Part shown: positions 18,459 through 28,195 of the stretch, one piece after another
How the letters are laid out: each line of letters starts with the position of its first letter
How positions within the stretch are numbered: position 1 is the first letter of the stretch
Assembly: GCA_026004775.1 (NCBI GenBank)
Contig: BPJU01000015.1
Coordinates: forward strand, 1 to 64,000
Origin: Pirellulaceae bacterium
GTDB lineage: Bacteria; Planctomycetota; Planctomycetia; Pirellulales; Pirellulaceae
Direction: 5' to 3'
DNA length: 64,000 bases
Program-made: the position numbers and the translations under genes
The notes under the pieces: model-generated
The model's database searches: none
What the model saw: the letters and a program-made list of their open reading frames with translations, nothing else
Told to the model about the DNA's origin: nothing

Positions 18459-18898
18459 GATGGGTTCCTTCAGTTTCTGAGATCCCGGCCGGTGCAAGCC
18501 GGCGCGTCATTCCCTAAGGACTCAGCTTGTCGCTGAACCTTGCGCTATTCTAAGAAATGCCAGCCCTATGCAACACCCGCTTGGCCCACTCGGCTCAACC
18601 GGGTCGGCTTGCCGAAGACGAACGCCAGACGACCTTTGGAGCCGGGTACGGTCGCCCGGGACGATCGGTCGCGTTCCATTCACCCCAACGCACGTCAGAC
18701 CCTGGGCCAACAGGCAGGTGTGTGTCCCCTACCGCCCGCATAAGGCGGCGTTTAGGAACGCATTTCGTGCGAAGGTGTCGGCTCGCTTTGGAACTCTCGG
18801 CCGCCGCCAACTATAATCAACCTTGTATGGTAAGTTGATAGGACGCCTTCTCGAAAAGGCAATAGTACCCCCCGACGCACGAACGAGGTGAATGGCCG
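18459..18898. other. divergent intergenic region dnaE / transglutaminase-like gene
   Basis: About 440 bp that must carry both promoters. Frames crossing it have Arg/Pro-rich products with no family features. No operator or strong promoter is identified by eye. Confidence 0.4.
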
Positions 18899-19897
18899 AT
18901 GTTGGCAAAGACTCCAGCAATCGTCGCCATGGCTGTGGCACTGGCAGCAGGACACTTGTCGGTCAAAGCTCAAGGTCCGAATCGACTGCCGAATCGATTG
19001 GGGCCGAGCCAACAGACCGAGTTGGGGCCGGCCGGCCCGAAGCTTGGTGATGCCGTCGTCCAACGGTGGAAATTGGGGGTAGAGATCACCGCCCAAGCTC
19101 CCTGCGTCGGCATTTTCGCCACGGCGCCCGTACCGGTAGACTGGCCCGAGCAAAAGGTGCAGATTGTCGAAGAAGAGATCTCACCGGAAGTGGCCCAGGT
19201 CGGCTATCGCACGCTGGACGACGGCGTTACGCAAATGCTCGTGCATATCCCCCAGTTGGCACCGGGACGAACGGCCAAAGCACTCGTCACCGTCCAGATC
19301 ACCCGCCACGTATTGCTCCCGCCCGATAACCCACAGGAACTTGTTCTCCCCCGGCGCGTGCCGAGCTCGGTGCGCAAATGGCTGGGAGCCAGTCCTTACA
19401 TCGAAACGCGCAGTGCGGAAATACGTCGAAAAGCCCAGGAAATCGTGCAGGGCAAAGAGTCGGCTTGGGAACAAGTCGAGGCGATCTATGACTGGGTGCG
19501 CGAAAACGTCAAGTATCAGAATGGCCCTTTGAAAGGGGCCTTGGCGGCGCTTCGCGACGGGACTGGTGATTGCGAGGAACTCACTTCATTGTTCATCGCC
19601 ATGTGCCGCGTTAATCGCATTCCCGCTCGTACCGTGTGGGTGCCTAACCATTGCTATCCAGAGTTTTACCTGGAGGACAAAGACGGCAACGGATATTGGA
19701 TTCCGTGTCAGGCCGCCGGAACTCGCTCCTTCGGCGGCATACCCGAACAACGGCCCATCCTCCAGAAGGGCGATAATTTCACCGTCCCAGAGATCAAACA
19801 ACCGCAGCGGTATGTAGCAGAATTCTTGCAAGTCAAATCGATCAGCGGTGCGCAGCCGGAAGTGAAATTCATCCGCGAACTGTTGCCGGCGCGATGA
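18899..19897 (+). CDS. exported transglutaminase-like cysteine protease-fold protein
   Basis: A 332-residue protein with a signal peptide (hydrophobic residues 6-18, likely cleavage after VKAQ). A beta-rich region is followed by a transglutaminase-like core from about residue 175: AWEQVEAIYDWVRENVKYQ, GTGDCEELTSLFIAMCR with the probable nucleophile Cys225, IPARTVWVPNH with His251, and an acid around Asp260. The fold suggests peptide cross-linking, cleavage or amide hydrolysis outside the cytoplasm; the substrate is unknown. GAGGTG lies about 9 bases before the ATG. It converges on the BatA-DUF58-MoxR-VWA cluster with only 42 bp between; transglutaminase-like proteins often accompany MoxR-DUF58 modules, so a shared role is plausible. 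Confidence 0.85.
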   Translation: MLAKTPAIVAMAVALAAGHLSVKAQGPNRLPNRLGPSQQTELGPAGPKLGDAVVQRWKLGVEITAQAPCVGIFATAPVPVDWPEQKVQIVEEEISPEVAQVGYRTLDDGVTQMLVHIPQLAPGRTAKALVTVQITRHVLLPPDNPQELVLPRRVPSSVRKWLGASPYIETRSAEIRRKAQEIVQGKESAWEQVEAIYDWVRENVKYQNGPLKGALAALRDGTGDCEELTSLFIAMCRVNRIPARTVWVPNHCYPEFYLEDKDGNGYWIPCQAAGTRSFGGIPEQRPILQKGDNFTVPEIKQPQRYVAEFLQVKSISGAQPEVKFIRELLPAR

Positions 19898-19939
19898 ATA
19901 TTCGGTGGTGAAACGCAGATGCGCTGGAATGAAGAGCGA

Positions 19940-21907
19940 TCACAAGTAAACGCGGCGGTTGTAGATATACCACTCGAATGCCAGCACACCGAGCGCCACA
20001 GCCACAATCCATCGCCATAACTCGCGGCGCACCGGCGTGCGCGTCGGTTCGGCTGCCACCGTCGTATGCGCGAATTGCAGCTGAGGCTCCGGCCGAATAT
20101 TGCTTTCCCGCCGATCGAATAGGTTAACCGGGAAGCGCTGCACGACAGGGCCGCCTTTCGATTCCCTCACTTCATAAATGCCGGGTAACTCTGTCTGCGC
20201 GAACACGAACCGCCCCGTAGCCTCACGTCCAACCGTCCAAACCCGGCCATCCGGCGCCGTGACATACAGCGCATCAACCGGTACCGCACTGTGCAGCGTG
20301 ATCGGTTGGCCCGGCCGCACCGACGGTAGCGCCATCGCGCTGCTGCCGGTTCCCAAGTAGCGCAACATATTCATGCAGAAAATCGGGAAGCTCCGGCGGA
20401 TCGGCCAGTTCGTATTCGGCACGGTCCTATTGTCTTCAGTGCGGAACAAACTGAAACCGATTACCAGATCTTCGTAGGCCTCGCGCGGTGCAATAACACA
20501 CAAAGGTCCCGAATCACCATCCAAAAGCGCACGGCCTCCGGGAGGTATCTCCAGACCGTGGCCCTCCACTATCAGCAGGTCTGTCACTTCTACCAGTTGC
20601 ATCACGGGATGGGCACGATCCAAGTCGATGATCTGTGGCGGGCGATCCAATGGGTTGGCTTTCCAGCGGGGATCGGGCGGTAGTGAACCGAACCAGACCG
20701 TATTGGCAGCCGGCGCTTCATCCGGCGCACAACGGTCGTAAATGATGAGATCCCATTGGCTGGCCGCTGCGGCCCGCCGGTACTGATCCGACTTGAGAAA
20801 CTGGGGGTCCTCGATACGCAGTTCGGCCACGAGTTGCGCCTGGCTTGTGGTAAGTGCCAATTCCAGCGGTTCGTTGCCAGCCGTAACCAGCAGCACGCGA
20901 GCTCGCCGAGGCGGGTTGATCGCGGCAAAGGCGCGATTGTCCAACAACAGGTCGTCATCCCGTTCCCATCGCAATTCCACATAACCCGCCTCGACCTGCC
21001 GCAGCGAAAACTCTACCCCGCGTACCCCTCCGGCCTCGATCTGGAGCCGCTTGGCATCCTGGAGCTTGCCGTTGACATAAAGCACGGCATTGGCTTGCAC
21101 ATCGACATCGCTAAAATTCTCCAGCCGCCCGTACAGTTCAATCTGGAGCGGATCGTCGATGCCCCTTTCCGCCGCAAAAGCCACGATGGCTACATTGTCC
21201 GGCTGGGGCTGCCCCATGGGGATGTACTTGGGCGTAAGATTTCCCAGGAATATCGACGGAACCCGCTCGTAGCCTCCGTCGCTGAAAATCAACATCGTGG
21301 CCGGCATCGGTTCGGGAGCCGGTACGTCTGTCGGGTCGGTCGCCGAGCGGCCGGGATTGGCCAGGCCCGACGCATAACGCAACGCCTCCTCCAGGTCACT
21401 GGTTCGATAAGTCGCCTCCACTGCCCGAATCCTGCTGCGCAGCAAGGCACGATTGTCCGTGTAGGGCTGTTCGACGCGAGACTGATCCGACGTGGTAATC
21501 AGCATCGCTGTCTGGCCGGGACTCAAAGAGTCGACAAACTCGATCGCTTGCCGCTTGGCATCTTCCAGCCGGGAGGGGCGGATGTCCGTGGCTTGCATGC
21601 TGGCCGACGTATCGAGCACGATTATGAAACGCTCGCCCTCCAGTCGGCTGCCCTTCCAACCGGGCCGCAACAACGCCACGATCAGCAGGCAGGCAAACAG
21701 TATCTGGAGGAAAAGCAGCAAGCTCTGCCGCAGGCGCTGCCAGAGGCTGTTGACGTGCAAATCCTCCAACGTACGGCTCCACAAATAGGTGCTGGGGACT
21801 TCTACGGGAAGGCGGCGGAGCTTGAGGAAATAGAGCAGGATAATGGCTATCGGAACGCCCACTACCACCAGCCACTGCCACCAGACAAGCGTGTTGAGAA
21901 AACTCAT
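19940..21907 (-). CDS. BatA-like membrane protein with von Willebrand factor A domain
   Basis: A 655-residue membrane protein. It begins with a BatA-type N-terminus: a hydrophobic helix at 8-28, then LRRLPVEVPSTYLWSRTLEDL and a second helix near 63-80. A VWA domain follows with the metal-ion-dependent adhesion motif DTSAS at 99-103. The centre is beta-rich and a last transmembrane helix lies at about 627-647. Such proteins form the periplasm-facing VWA part of MoxR-DUF58-Bat clusters, linked to stress tolerance and envelope assembly. The ATG overlaps the stop of the DUF58 gene by 4 bp, so coupling is likely. The family is clear; the client process is not known. Confidence 0.88.
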   Translation of the reverse strand: MSFLNTLVWWQWLVVVGVPIAIILLYFLKLRRLPVEVPSTYLWSRTLEDLHVNSLWQRLRQSLLLFLQILFACLLIVALLRPGWKGSRLEGERFIIVLDTSASMQATDIRPSRLEDAKRQAIEFVDSLSPGQTAMLITTSDQSRVEQPYTDNRALLRSRIRAVEATYRTSDLEEALRYASGLANPGRSATDPTDVPAPEPMPATMLIFSDGGYERVPSIFLGNLTPKYIPMGQPQPDNVAIVAFAAERGIDDPLQIELYGRLENFSDVDVQANAVLYVNGKLQDAKRLQIEAGGVRGVEFSLRQVEAGYVELRWERDDDLLLDNRAFAAINPPRRARVLLVTAGNEPLELALTTSQAQLVAELRIEDPQFLKSDQYRRAAAASQWDLIIYDRCAPDEAPAANTVWFGSLPPDPRWKANPLDRPPQIIDLDRAHPVMQLVEVTDLLIVEGHGLEIPPGGRALLDGDSGPLCVIAPREAYEDLVIGFSLFRTEDNRTVPNTNWPIRRSFPIFCMNMLRYLGTGSSAMALPSVRPGQPITLHSAVPVDALYVTAPDGRVWTVGREATGRFVFAQTELPGIYEVRESKGGPVVQRFPVNLFDRRESNIRPEPQLQFAHTTVAAEPTRTPVRRELWRWIVAVALGVLAFEWYIYNRRVYL

Positions 21908-22824
21908 CGCACCAGCCCCCGCTCCCGCAAGTATTGCGATACCAGCCGTTCCACGGCCTGTTGGTTGTCTGTCATCAAGTATGCGATGCCCCGCCGCGTG
22001 CAGAACTCCTTGGCTTCCTGGATGAATTTAGCCACAGTACGCCGGTATCGTTGCAGCAAGGGATGACTAATCGTTACTTCAGCCACATCCTGATCTTCAC
22101 TGTCGACCAGCTTCAGATCGCCGGCCAATTCGGGTTGCAATTCTTCGCGGCAGAATATGTGTATGACGTAGATGTCGTATTGCTGCGCCAGCAGCATCCG
22201 CAGGGCCGCCTCGTAACCGCTCTTGTCCAGCAGATCGCTCAGCAGGATCACAATACCTTTTCCGGTATTTCGCAAACAGAACCGGCGCACACTCTCGGCC
22301 AGAGAAGTACCGCCGAACGGTTCGATGGCTTCCAAGTATTCCATCATCCGCCATACCGAAGCTCGGCCTCGCAGTACGGGAGGATTGACGCTGGCCGGCC
22401 CGGTGAGCGTGTGCAACTTGACCCGATCGGCATGGCAAAGTCCGATAAAGCCGAGAGCGGCGGCGATTTGCTGTGATACGCGGAGCTTTGTAGGCGTACC
22501 GAAACCCATCGACGCGCTGCTGTCGATGAGTGCATAGAAATGAAGCTCTTCTTCCTCCAAAAACAGCTTGATGAAAAGCCGCTCCAGGCGAGCATACAGG
22601 TTCCAATCCAGGAAGCGCAAATCGTCCCCGGGCACATAGTCTCGATAATCCATAAACTCCACACTCTGCCCCTTGCGACGGCTGCGCCGCTCGCCTTTAA
22701 GCCGCCCGCGGAAAATTTTGCGCGACACGAGCTCCATCCGCTCGAGCCTGGCAAGCAACTCCGGAGGAAGCAAGTCGCTGGTGGCAACCCGTTGATCGTT
22801 CGATGTTATCAATGGCATTTTCAC
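21904..22824 (-). CDS. DUF58 protein (VWA-like), partner of MoxR ATPase
   Basis: A 306-residue protein with the DUF58 hallmark near residues 56-78: EFMDYRDYVPGDDLRFLDWNLYARL. A VWA-like core follows with IDSSASM as its MIDAS-type loop. The protein is soluble apart from short hydrophobic strands. DUF58 proteins are thought to be adaptors that MoxR AAA+ ATPases act on. It lies 17 bp after the MoxR stop and overlaps the BatA-like gene by 4 bp, so the three form a tight operon. The length is typical and nothing appears broken. Confidence 0.92.
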   Translation of the reverse strand: MKMPLITSNDQRVATSDLLPPELLARLERMELVSRKIFRGRLKGERRSRRKGQSVEFMDYRDYVPGDDLRFLDWNLYARLERLFIKLFLEEEELHFYALIDSSASMGFGTPTKLRVSQQIAAALGFIGLCHADRVKLHTLTGPASVNPPVLRGRASVWRMMEYLEAIEPFGGTSLAESVRRFCLRNTGKGIVILLSDLLDKSGYEAALRMLLAQQYDIYVIHIFCREELQPELAGDLKLVDSEDQDVAEVTISHPLLQRYRRTVAKFIQEAKEFCTRRGIAYLMTDNQQAVERLVSQYLRERGLVR

Positions 22825-22841
22825 AAGCCCTTAATCGGCCA

Positions 22842-23858
22842 TCAGCCGGCCGCTACTCGTTCAGCCTTCTCCGGCACTTTTTCCAGCACGTCCAACAGCA
22901 CGCGGTCAGGGCTGATACCCTCCGCCAGAGCCTCGAAATTCAAAATAATCCTGTGACGCAGCGCCGGCAGATATACTCGCCGTACGTCTTCAAAACTGAC
23001 ATTGAAACGACCTTCCAACAATGCCCGGATCTTGGCAGCCAGTGCCAAAGCCTGTGCTCCCCGGGGGCTACTACCCCAGCGGATATACTGGTTCGTTACA
23101 TCCACGGCGTACGGCCCGCCCGGATGTGTCGCCAGCGTCAAGCGAATCAGATAATCTTTCACATGATCCGCCAGAATGACATCCCGCACTAACCTCTGCC
23201 ATTCCAGGATTTCCGGCCCGTCCATCACCTTGCTCGGCTGCGGTTGCTCGCCCCGCGTCGTGCGATCCAGAATCAAGGCCAGCTCGTCCCGCGAAGAATA
23301 ACCCACCACCAATTTGAAAAAGAAGCGATCCAGTTGTGCTTCGGGCAGAGGATAGGTTCCTTCTTGCTCCAGCGGATTCTGAGTGGCCATGACGAAGTAG
23401 GGCTTGTCCAACTCAAATTTCCGGCCCGCGGCTGTCACGGTTCCCTCTTGCATCGTTTCCAGCAACGCCGATTGTGTCTTGGGCGTAGCGCGGTTGATCT
23501 CGTCGGCCAGCAGAATCTGTGTGAAAACCGGCCCTTTTTGAAACTGGAATTCTCGGCGCCCTTCCGGAGTTTCTACTACCATATTGGTGCCGAGAATATC
23601 TGCCGGCATCAAATCGGGGGTGAACTGGATTCGGGAGAATTGAAGGTCGAGCACCTGAGCTAACGTTCGTATCAGTAACGTTTTTCCCAAGCCAGGAACA
23701 CCCTCCAACAGGGCGTGTCCGCCCGCAAACAGGCACGTCAACACACCGTGGACGACTTCCTCATGACCCACAATCACGCGGCCGATTTGTTGCTGTAATT
23801 CTTTGTAACGTTGCCGAAATATTTCTGCCTTGTCCGCAATGGGTAACTGTTCGTTCAT
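22842..23858 (-). CDS. MoxR-family AAA+ ATPase
   Basis: MoxR ATPases act as chaperones that mature or activate VWA-domain partners. The 338-residue product shows Walker A EGVPGLGKT near residue 54, TPDLMPADILGT, Walker B ILLADEINRATPKTQSALLE near 120, MATQNPLEQEGTYPLPEAQLDRF (sensor region), and a C-terminal lid domain. The start is taken at ATG 23858 (MNEQLPIADK); 11 codons upstream are in frame but unsupported. It lies between the VWA/GATase-like gene (66 bp upstream) and DUF58 (17 bp downstream) on the same strand. The call is secure at family level. Confidence 0.96.
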   Translation of the reverse strand: MNEQLPIADKAEIFRQRYKELQQQIGRVIVGHEEVVHGVLTCLFAGGHALLEGVPGLGKTLLIRTLAQVLDLQFSRIQFTPDLMPADILGTNMVVETPEGRREFQFQKGPVFTQILLADEINRATPKTQSALLETMQEGTVTAAGRKFELDKPYFVMATQNPLEQEGTYPLPEAQLDRFFFKLVVGYSSRDELALILDRTTRGEQPQPSKVMDGPEILEWQRLVRDVILADHVKDYLIRLTLATHPGGPYAVDVTNQYIRWGSSPRGAQALALAAKIRALLEGRFNVSFEDVRRVYLPALRHRIILNFEALAEGISPDRVLLDVLEKVPEKAERVAAG

Positions 23859-23924
23859 TGTGCATCCCTTGGAAACAAACTGGAGAAACAAACTGTCATT
23901 GTTGACCCGGATGGCAAGCAGGTT

Positions 23925-26900
23925 TCAGGAACCATCTTTTCGCGGCAATTGGCGGCGCGCTTGTTGTTTGGCCTTGAGCAGCCGCTCGGTGTAACTTTCT
24001 TGAGCGGTCCTGGGAGTAGCCGACGGTTGGGCGGGCGGCGGCGCAGCACGCTCCACTTCCGGAAACTCGGGCGGTGGCTCCTCTGCACCGCCTAAGTCCG
24101 GTGCGTAACGCACCGCCCTGCGGCGATCGTCCAACTGTTGCTCGGCTGCCTGTTTGGTGGCCCGCAACCGATCCAGCCGCTGCTTCAGTTCCTCAGTGCG
24201 CTCTTCGGCACGGCTCTTGGCCCACCCCCACCGGTTGGCCATCCGTCGAACCCAGCCGAAATCCGGGTGCACCCGCCGCACAGCCACATCGACCAGGAAC
24301 AGCACCGACGCGACCATCAACATCCAGGGCCACATGTCGTGGATGCTGACGGCCGGCGCCAAGGTGGCCCGGAAACTGTCGTACTTCTGAAGAAGAACAG
24401 AGGTCTGTCCCGGTTCCAAAGCCGGTTCGACCAGCAAACCGGGCTCTCCCCCCTTTGGCTTCAACTGAGCCAGGAACTCCAACAGCGCTCGATTTGTCTG
24501 CCGATCGTTATATTCCGAGGAGTAAGGGACGGTAACGCCGCTCAAGATCGGCGCGCGCATGCGAAGCTGTTTGCGACCGTTTTCTTCAATCTCTTCAGCA
24601 CCTGTGAGGATCGTGACAAAGTAGTTTCCGGCCGCCTCAGCCGTAAATTCGCCCACATAACGGCCGGGAGAGACCTGTTGCAATTCGAGCGAACTGCTTT
24701 GTGCGTCGGGAGTCAGAACCGAGGCGGTAAGGCGGTCGAGGTTCAAAAAGCGGTCCTCGGAACTGAGCGCCGTCACCACCACACGGACCTTGCCGTCACG
24801 ATACTCGGTCGTCACGTCGAATTTACCCCCCGTATCGCTGGGGCGCATTGCCCAACGCACCAGTTGGGTGAAAAACCGATCATATTGATCCCAACCGGTC
24901 CAGGAAGCCGCCCACCGGTTTCCGGCATCCGAAGTCCAAGCAGCGACACGGCCAAGCCCATACGTCCAGGTCGCCAGCAGAGCGGTGTTTTCACTGGGCT
25001 GCGGCGCGTCGGCCCGAATCGGGACTTCCACCAAGGGGTTGTCTTTGACGGTGGTGAGCACGAAGCCGCTGATCGGCGGCACGCTGGCACCGGTCAAGCC
25101 GTGCGAACTATGGTCCATCACGACTTGTACGGGAATGTTCTCCCGCTCGAAGATCACCGGCTTGGCGACGCGACGTGCTTCCCGCTGGAAGATTTTGGGC
25201 AGAGCTCGCGGATTGGTGACACTATAAAAATTGCCTCCCGTGATCATGGCGATATTTTGCAGCACGGCTTGTTCTGCGGGGCCATGAGCAGCCACGGCAA
25301 CCGTAGAAATCGGGATGCCCGCTTGGACAAATCCTTGCAACAGCGACGAGCTGGGTGGCGTCGGGTCGCCGTCGCTGATGACGATCATATGCTTCATGGC
25401 GGCGTTCGTTTTCTTCAGCGACAGCAGCGCCATCTGTAAGCCCGGCGCGAAATCGGGCATGTCCCCGGGTGTCATGCGATCGATGCGGGAGAGCATCATC
25501 CGCCGGTTGGGACCCACCGGCAACATCCCTTGCTGGCCGCCCCACAGCCACTTCTCGCCGCCAAAATTGCTCCATTCGATAACGCCACAATAATCCATCG
25601 GCCCCAGTGCCTTCAGAGCTTCTACGGCTACCACTTTCTGCCAGTAATTGCCTTCGGGAATCTCCGAGGCGTGCATCACCATCGCCAGCGCGCCGACCGC
25701 GTTCACTTTGGCATTGCGTATTTGGCAGTCGACGGGAAGGGCTTTCTCAAGCTCCGTATTACTCCACCCGCCGGCTCCGTAACTTTGAGGTCCACCCAGC
25801 ACCACCAGACCGCAGCCGAGGTGTTCGACATTCTGAACCAACATGGCGATCTGCTCGTCGGAGAAATTCGTAATCTTATCCGCGCTCTCGCCACTGGTGC
25901 GGGGACAGTTGGCCAAGATGACAACATCGTACTGCTGCAGCTCAGCCAGGCTGGTGTACAGTTCGTCGCTACCCATCACATCCACCTCGATCTCGTTGGA
26001 CCGCAGGCGGTTCACGAGAAAGTCGAATTCGCCGCGATGTGACCAGTCTTCGATGAGCAACGCACGCCCTTTGCCGCGCACATAGCTGAAACCTTGGGCG
26101 GTGTTATTCGCCAGAATGCGATCTTCTTCGCTGGAAGTCGGAGTGAAAGTGGCCGAATAAGTGAACACCCCCGTTATGTCGATACGCGGCTCGCGCACCG
26201 TAAAAACGTTCTTTCCCGGCCGAACCGTCACCTGCGATTCGGACAAGAGCGACTCGGAGGTTCCGATGCGACGTTTTATGGTAAGAGTTCCCGCGGCGGG
26301 TTGGTCGCCGAAGTTATCCAGCACCACACGCAATTCCAAAGGCTGGCCTTGCCGCAAATTCGAGGGCAGCACGAGTTTTTCCACCGCAACTTCCCGCGCT
26401 GCTCCGATTTCGATCGGAATCACATCCACCCCGATGCCCTGATCGGCCAGCAAGGCACCAACCATTCGAGCATTGCCGATGTTCTCGTTGCCGTCGCTGA
26501 TCAGCACGATACGTTTGGCGGAATCTTGAGGAAAAGAAGCCTGGGCCATTTTCAAAGCGGCGGCCAGATCCGTCGCGTCGCGACGCAAGTGACGACCCGT
26601 TTCGATCTGCCCCAGCAACGGAATGTCGTCAGCCAGCGGCGGCACTTCCACCAGAGGCTCGCGGCCAAAGACAATCACGCCGGCTCGATCACCCCGCTGG
26701 GCGTGGCGATGAGCCGCCACCTCCCGCACCACGTAGTCGACCATCGCCGCACGCTTGGCCGCCGGAATGCTCTCCGACTGGTCGAGCAGATAGATCACTG
26801 TCAACTTGGGGCTACTTTGGCGGAATTGGATTTCGGCCAGAGCCAGCACCAGGGCAAGGAAGACCAACGATCGCAACAGCAAGGCAGCCAGGCGGCGCCA

Positions 26901-27008
26901 ACGCCCCAAGCCTGCCAGACTGCGGTAGCTCATCAACCACAACGCCACCAGCGCGCCCAACAGCCACAAGCACCAGGGTCTACCAAAAACGAATTCCCAG
27001 CCCGCCAT
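23925..27008 (-). CDS. large membrane protein with two VWA domains and a GATase-like domain
   Basis: A 1027-residue protein starting with two hydrophobic segments (about 9-28 and 42-62). The first VWA-type domain has the MIDAS-like DQSES near 76 and ISDGNENIG near 170. A beta-rich linker leads to a class I glutamine-amidotransferase-like region, with VVILANCPRT near 385 and LVVLGGPQSYGAGGW near 425. A second VWA-like region follows, with MIVISDGDPTPP near 550. A transmembrane helix near 895-915 precedes a charged, Pro-rich cytoplasmic tail. No catalytic Cys-His-Glu triad is evident in the GATase-like part, so it is probably structural. It begins the MoxR-DUF58-BatA run and is probably a membrane component served by MoxR. 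Such fusions are common in planctomycetes. Confidence 0.85.
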   Translation of the reverse strand: MAGWEFVFGRPWCLWLLGALVALWLMSYRSLAGLGRWRRLAALLLRSLVFLALVLALAEIQFRQSSPKLTVIYLLDQSESIPAAKRAAMVDYVVREVAAHRHAQRGDRAGVIVFGREPLVEVPPLADDIPLLGQIETGRHLRRDATDLAAALKMAQASFPQDSAKRIVLISDGNENIGNARMVGALLADQGIGVDVIPIEIGAAREVAVEKLVLPSNLRQGQPLELRVVLDNFGDQPAAGTLTIKRRIGTSESLLSESQVTVRPGKNVFTVREPRIDITGVFTYSATFTPTSSEEDRILANNTAQGFSYVRGKGRALLIEDWSHRGEFDFLVNRLRSNEIEVDVMGSDELYTSLAELQQYDVVILANCPRTSGESADKITNFSDEQIAMLVQNVEHLGCGLVVLGGPQSYGAGGWSNTELEKALPVDCQIRNAKVNAVGALAMVMHASEIPEGNYWQKVVAVEALKALGPMDYCGVIEWSNFGGEKWLWGGQQGMLPVGPNRRMMLSRIDRMTPGDMPDFAPGLQMALLSLKKTNAAMKHMIVISDGDPTPPSSSLLQGFVQAGIPISTVAVAAHGPAEQAVLQNIAMITGGNFYSVTNPRALPKIFQREARRVAKPVIFERENIPVQVVMDHSSHGLTGASVPPISGFVLTTVKDNPLVEVPIRADAPQPSENTALLATWTYGLGRVAAWTSDAGNRWAASWTGWDQYDRFFTQLVRWAMRPSDTGGKFDVTTEYRDGKVRVVVTALSSEDRFLNLDRLTASVLTPDAQSSSLELQQVSPGRYVGEFTAEAAGNYFVTILTGAEEIEENGRKQLRMRAPILSGVTVPYSSEYNDRQTNRALLEFLAQLKPKGGEPGLLVEPALEPGQTSVLLQKYDSFRATLAPAVSIHDMWPWMLMVASVLFLVDVAVRRVHPDFGWVRRMANRWGWAKSRAEERTEELKQRLDRLRATKQAAEQQLDDRRRAVRYAPDLGGAEEPPPEFPEVERAAPPPAQPSATPRTAQESYTERLLKAKQQARRQLPRKDGS

Positions 27009-27199
27009 ACCTCTGCCTTGTTACCCATCCGAATCGACAAGTCTTCCTCGATTGTAGACGAATCGGAAACGACATGCCAAACGGCTCTGGTTGTCCGAAT
27101 AAGTCACCGGCCAACCGGGGCGCGGTATCCAGTAGTTACCCGACAAACGGATCGCACTCTCTCCACGCGACCGTTCGCAAGGCAGCGTCCTGATCGGCT

Positions 27200-28195
27200 T
27201 CAAAAACGTATTCGCTGGACACGATGATTATAGGTGTCCATTACGTGAATGGCACCCTCCGAGTCGACGGCCAAACCCCACGGCTGGTAGAACTGTCCTG
27301 GCTCCCGGCCCGGCCCTCCGGCCACCGCCAGCGGCTCGCCCTCCCGTGTGAACTTCTGAATCCGATGATTGCCAAATTCAGCTACATATACGATTCCGTC
27401 TTCGGCGGGCCAGACATCGTACGGATAGCGAAGCTGGCCCGGCCCCGATCCTTCTGCGCCCCAGACCAAAACCAGGCGCGGTGGCTCTTCTGATGTATCG
27501 AACACTTGGATGCGGTGGTTACTGGCATCCGCTACCCAGAGGTGCCCACTGGCATCCAGTGCCAGACTGTTGGGACGGTTGAATTGGCCAGGTGCATCGC
27601 CGTTGGTTCCCCACTGGCAAAGGAAGTGCCCCTCTGGGGAGAGTTTCTGGATGCGGTCGATGTTGCCATATTCGGCGACATAGTAGTTGCCGGCCGCGTC
27701 CTGCACAGCGTCGGTGACGAAGTGGAATTGCCCCGGCGCCGCACCGGTCGAACCGCCCAACGTCCGGTCCTCCAGCAAGTGTCCGGTGCGCCGGTACACC
27801 AGCACGCGGCTGTAATGCGTGTCGGCCACCAACAGATTGCCCTCCCGGTCCCAGCCCAGTCCCGAGGGATTACCATAAGCCGACTCGGGCGTGCTCCAAC
27901 CACGCAGGTACCGTCCGTCCCGATCGAAAACCTGGATGCGCGCGGTGGTATCCACAATGTAAAGGCGGTCCTCGGGGTCGATCGCCACCGCACGTGGCTT
28001 GCGGAACTGGCCGCGTCCCGTGCCGAAGGTACCCCATACCCGTTCGACGATCGGCCGATTTCGGTGTCGAGCCACGCAACCGGCCATGAAACAAATACAG
28101 CCGACCAGCCAACCACGACGTGAGAAGAATCGTGGTCCCGGCGCTCGACCACCCGGCTTGTTGCGGCGGCTACCGCCAGGGTGCAGTCTGCTCAA
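27200..28195 (-). CDS. NHL-repeat lipoprotein
   Basis: A 331-residue protein with an N-terminal signal whose hydrophobic part ends in a lipobox-like FMAGC (Cys41), so it is probably lipid-anchored outside the cytoplasm. Six NHL-type blades follow, each with the pattern GQFxxPxxVAxDxxGxxYVxDxxNxRIQxF (for example FRKPRAVAIDPEDRLYIVDT and RPNSLALDASGHLWVADAS). Together they form a beta-propeller, often used for protein or ligand binding. The start overlaps the stop of the response regulator gene by 4 bp. It is followed by 191 bp without a gene before the VWA cluster. The fold is confident; the ligand is unknown. Confidence 0.9.
   Translation of the reverse strand: MSRLHPGGSRRNKPGGRAPGPRFFSRRGWLVGCICFMAGCVARHRNRPIVERVWGTFGTGRGQFRKPRAVAIDPEDRLYIVDTTARIQVFDRDGRYLRGWSTPESAYGNPSGLGWDREGNLLVADTHYSRVLVYRRTGHLLEDRTLGGSTGAAPGQFHFVTDAVQDAAGNYYVAEYGNIDRIQKLSPEGHFLCQWGTNGDAPGQFNRPNSLALDASGHLWVADASNHRIQVFDTSEEPPRLVLVWGAEGSGPGQLRYPYDVWPAEDGIVYVAEFGNHRIQKFTREGEPLAVAGGPGREPGQFYQPWGLAVDSEGAIHVMDTYNHRVQRIRF

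Noticed and set aside
20756-22066. 436-codon rightward open frame
   Set aside because: Antisense to the BatA-like and DUF58 genes, without a ribosome binding site or recognisable domain.
24138-25439. 433-codon rightward open frame
   Set aside because: Antisense to the VWA/GATase-like gene; His/Arg/Gly-rich composition typical of shadow frames in GC-rich genes.
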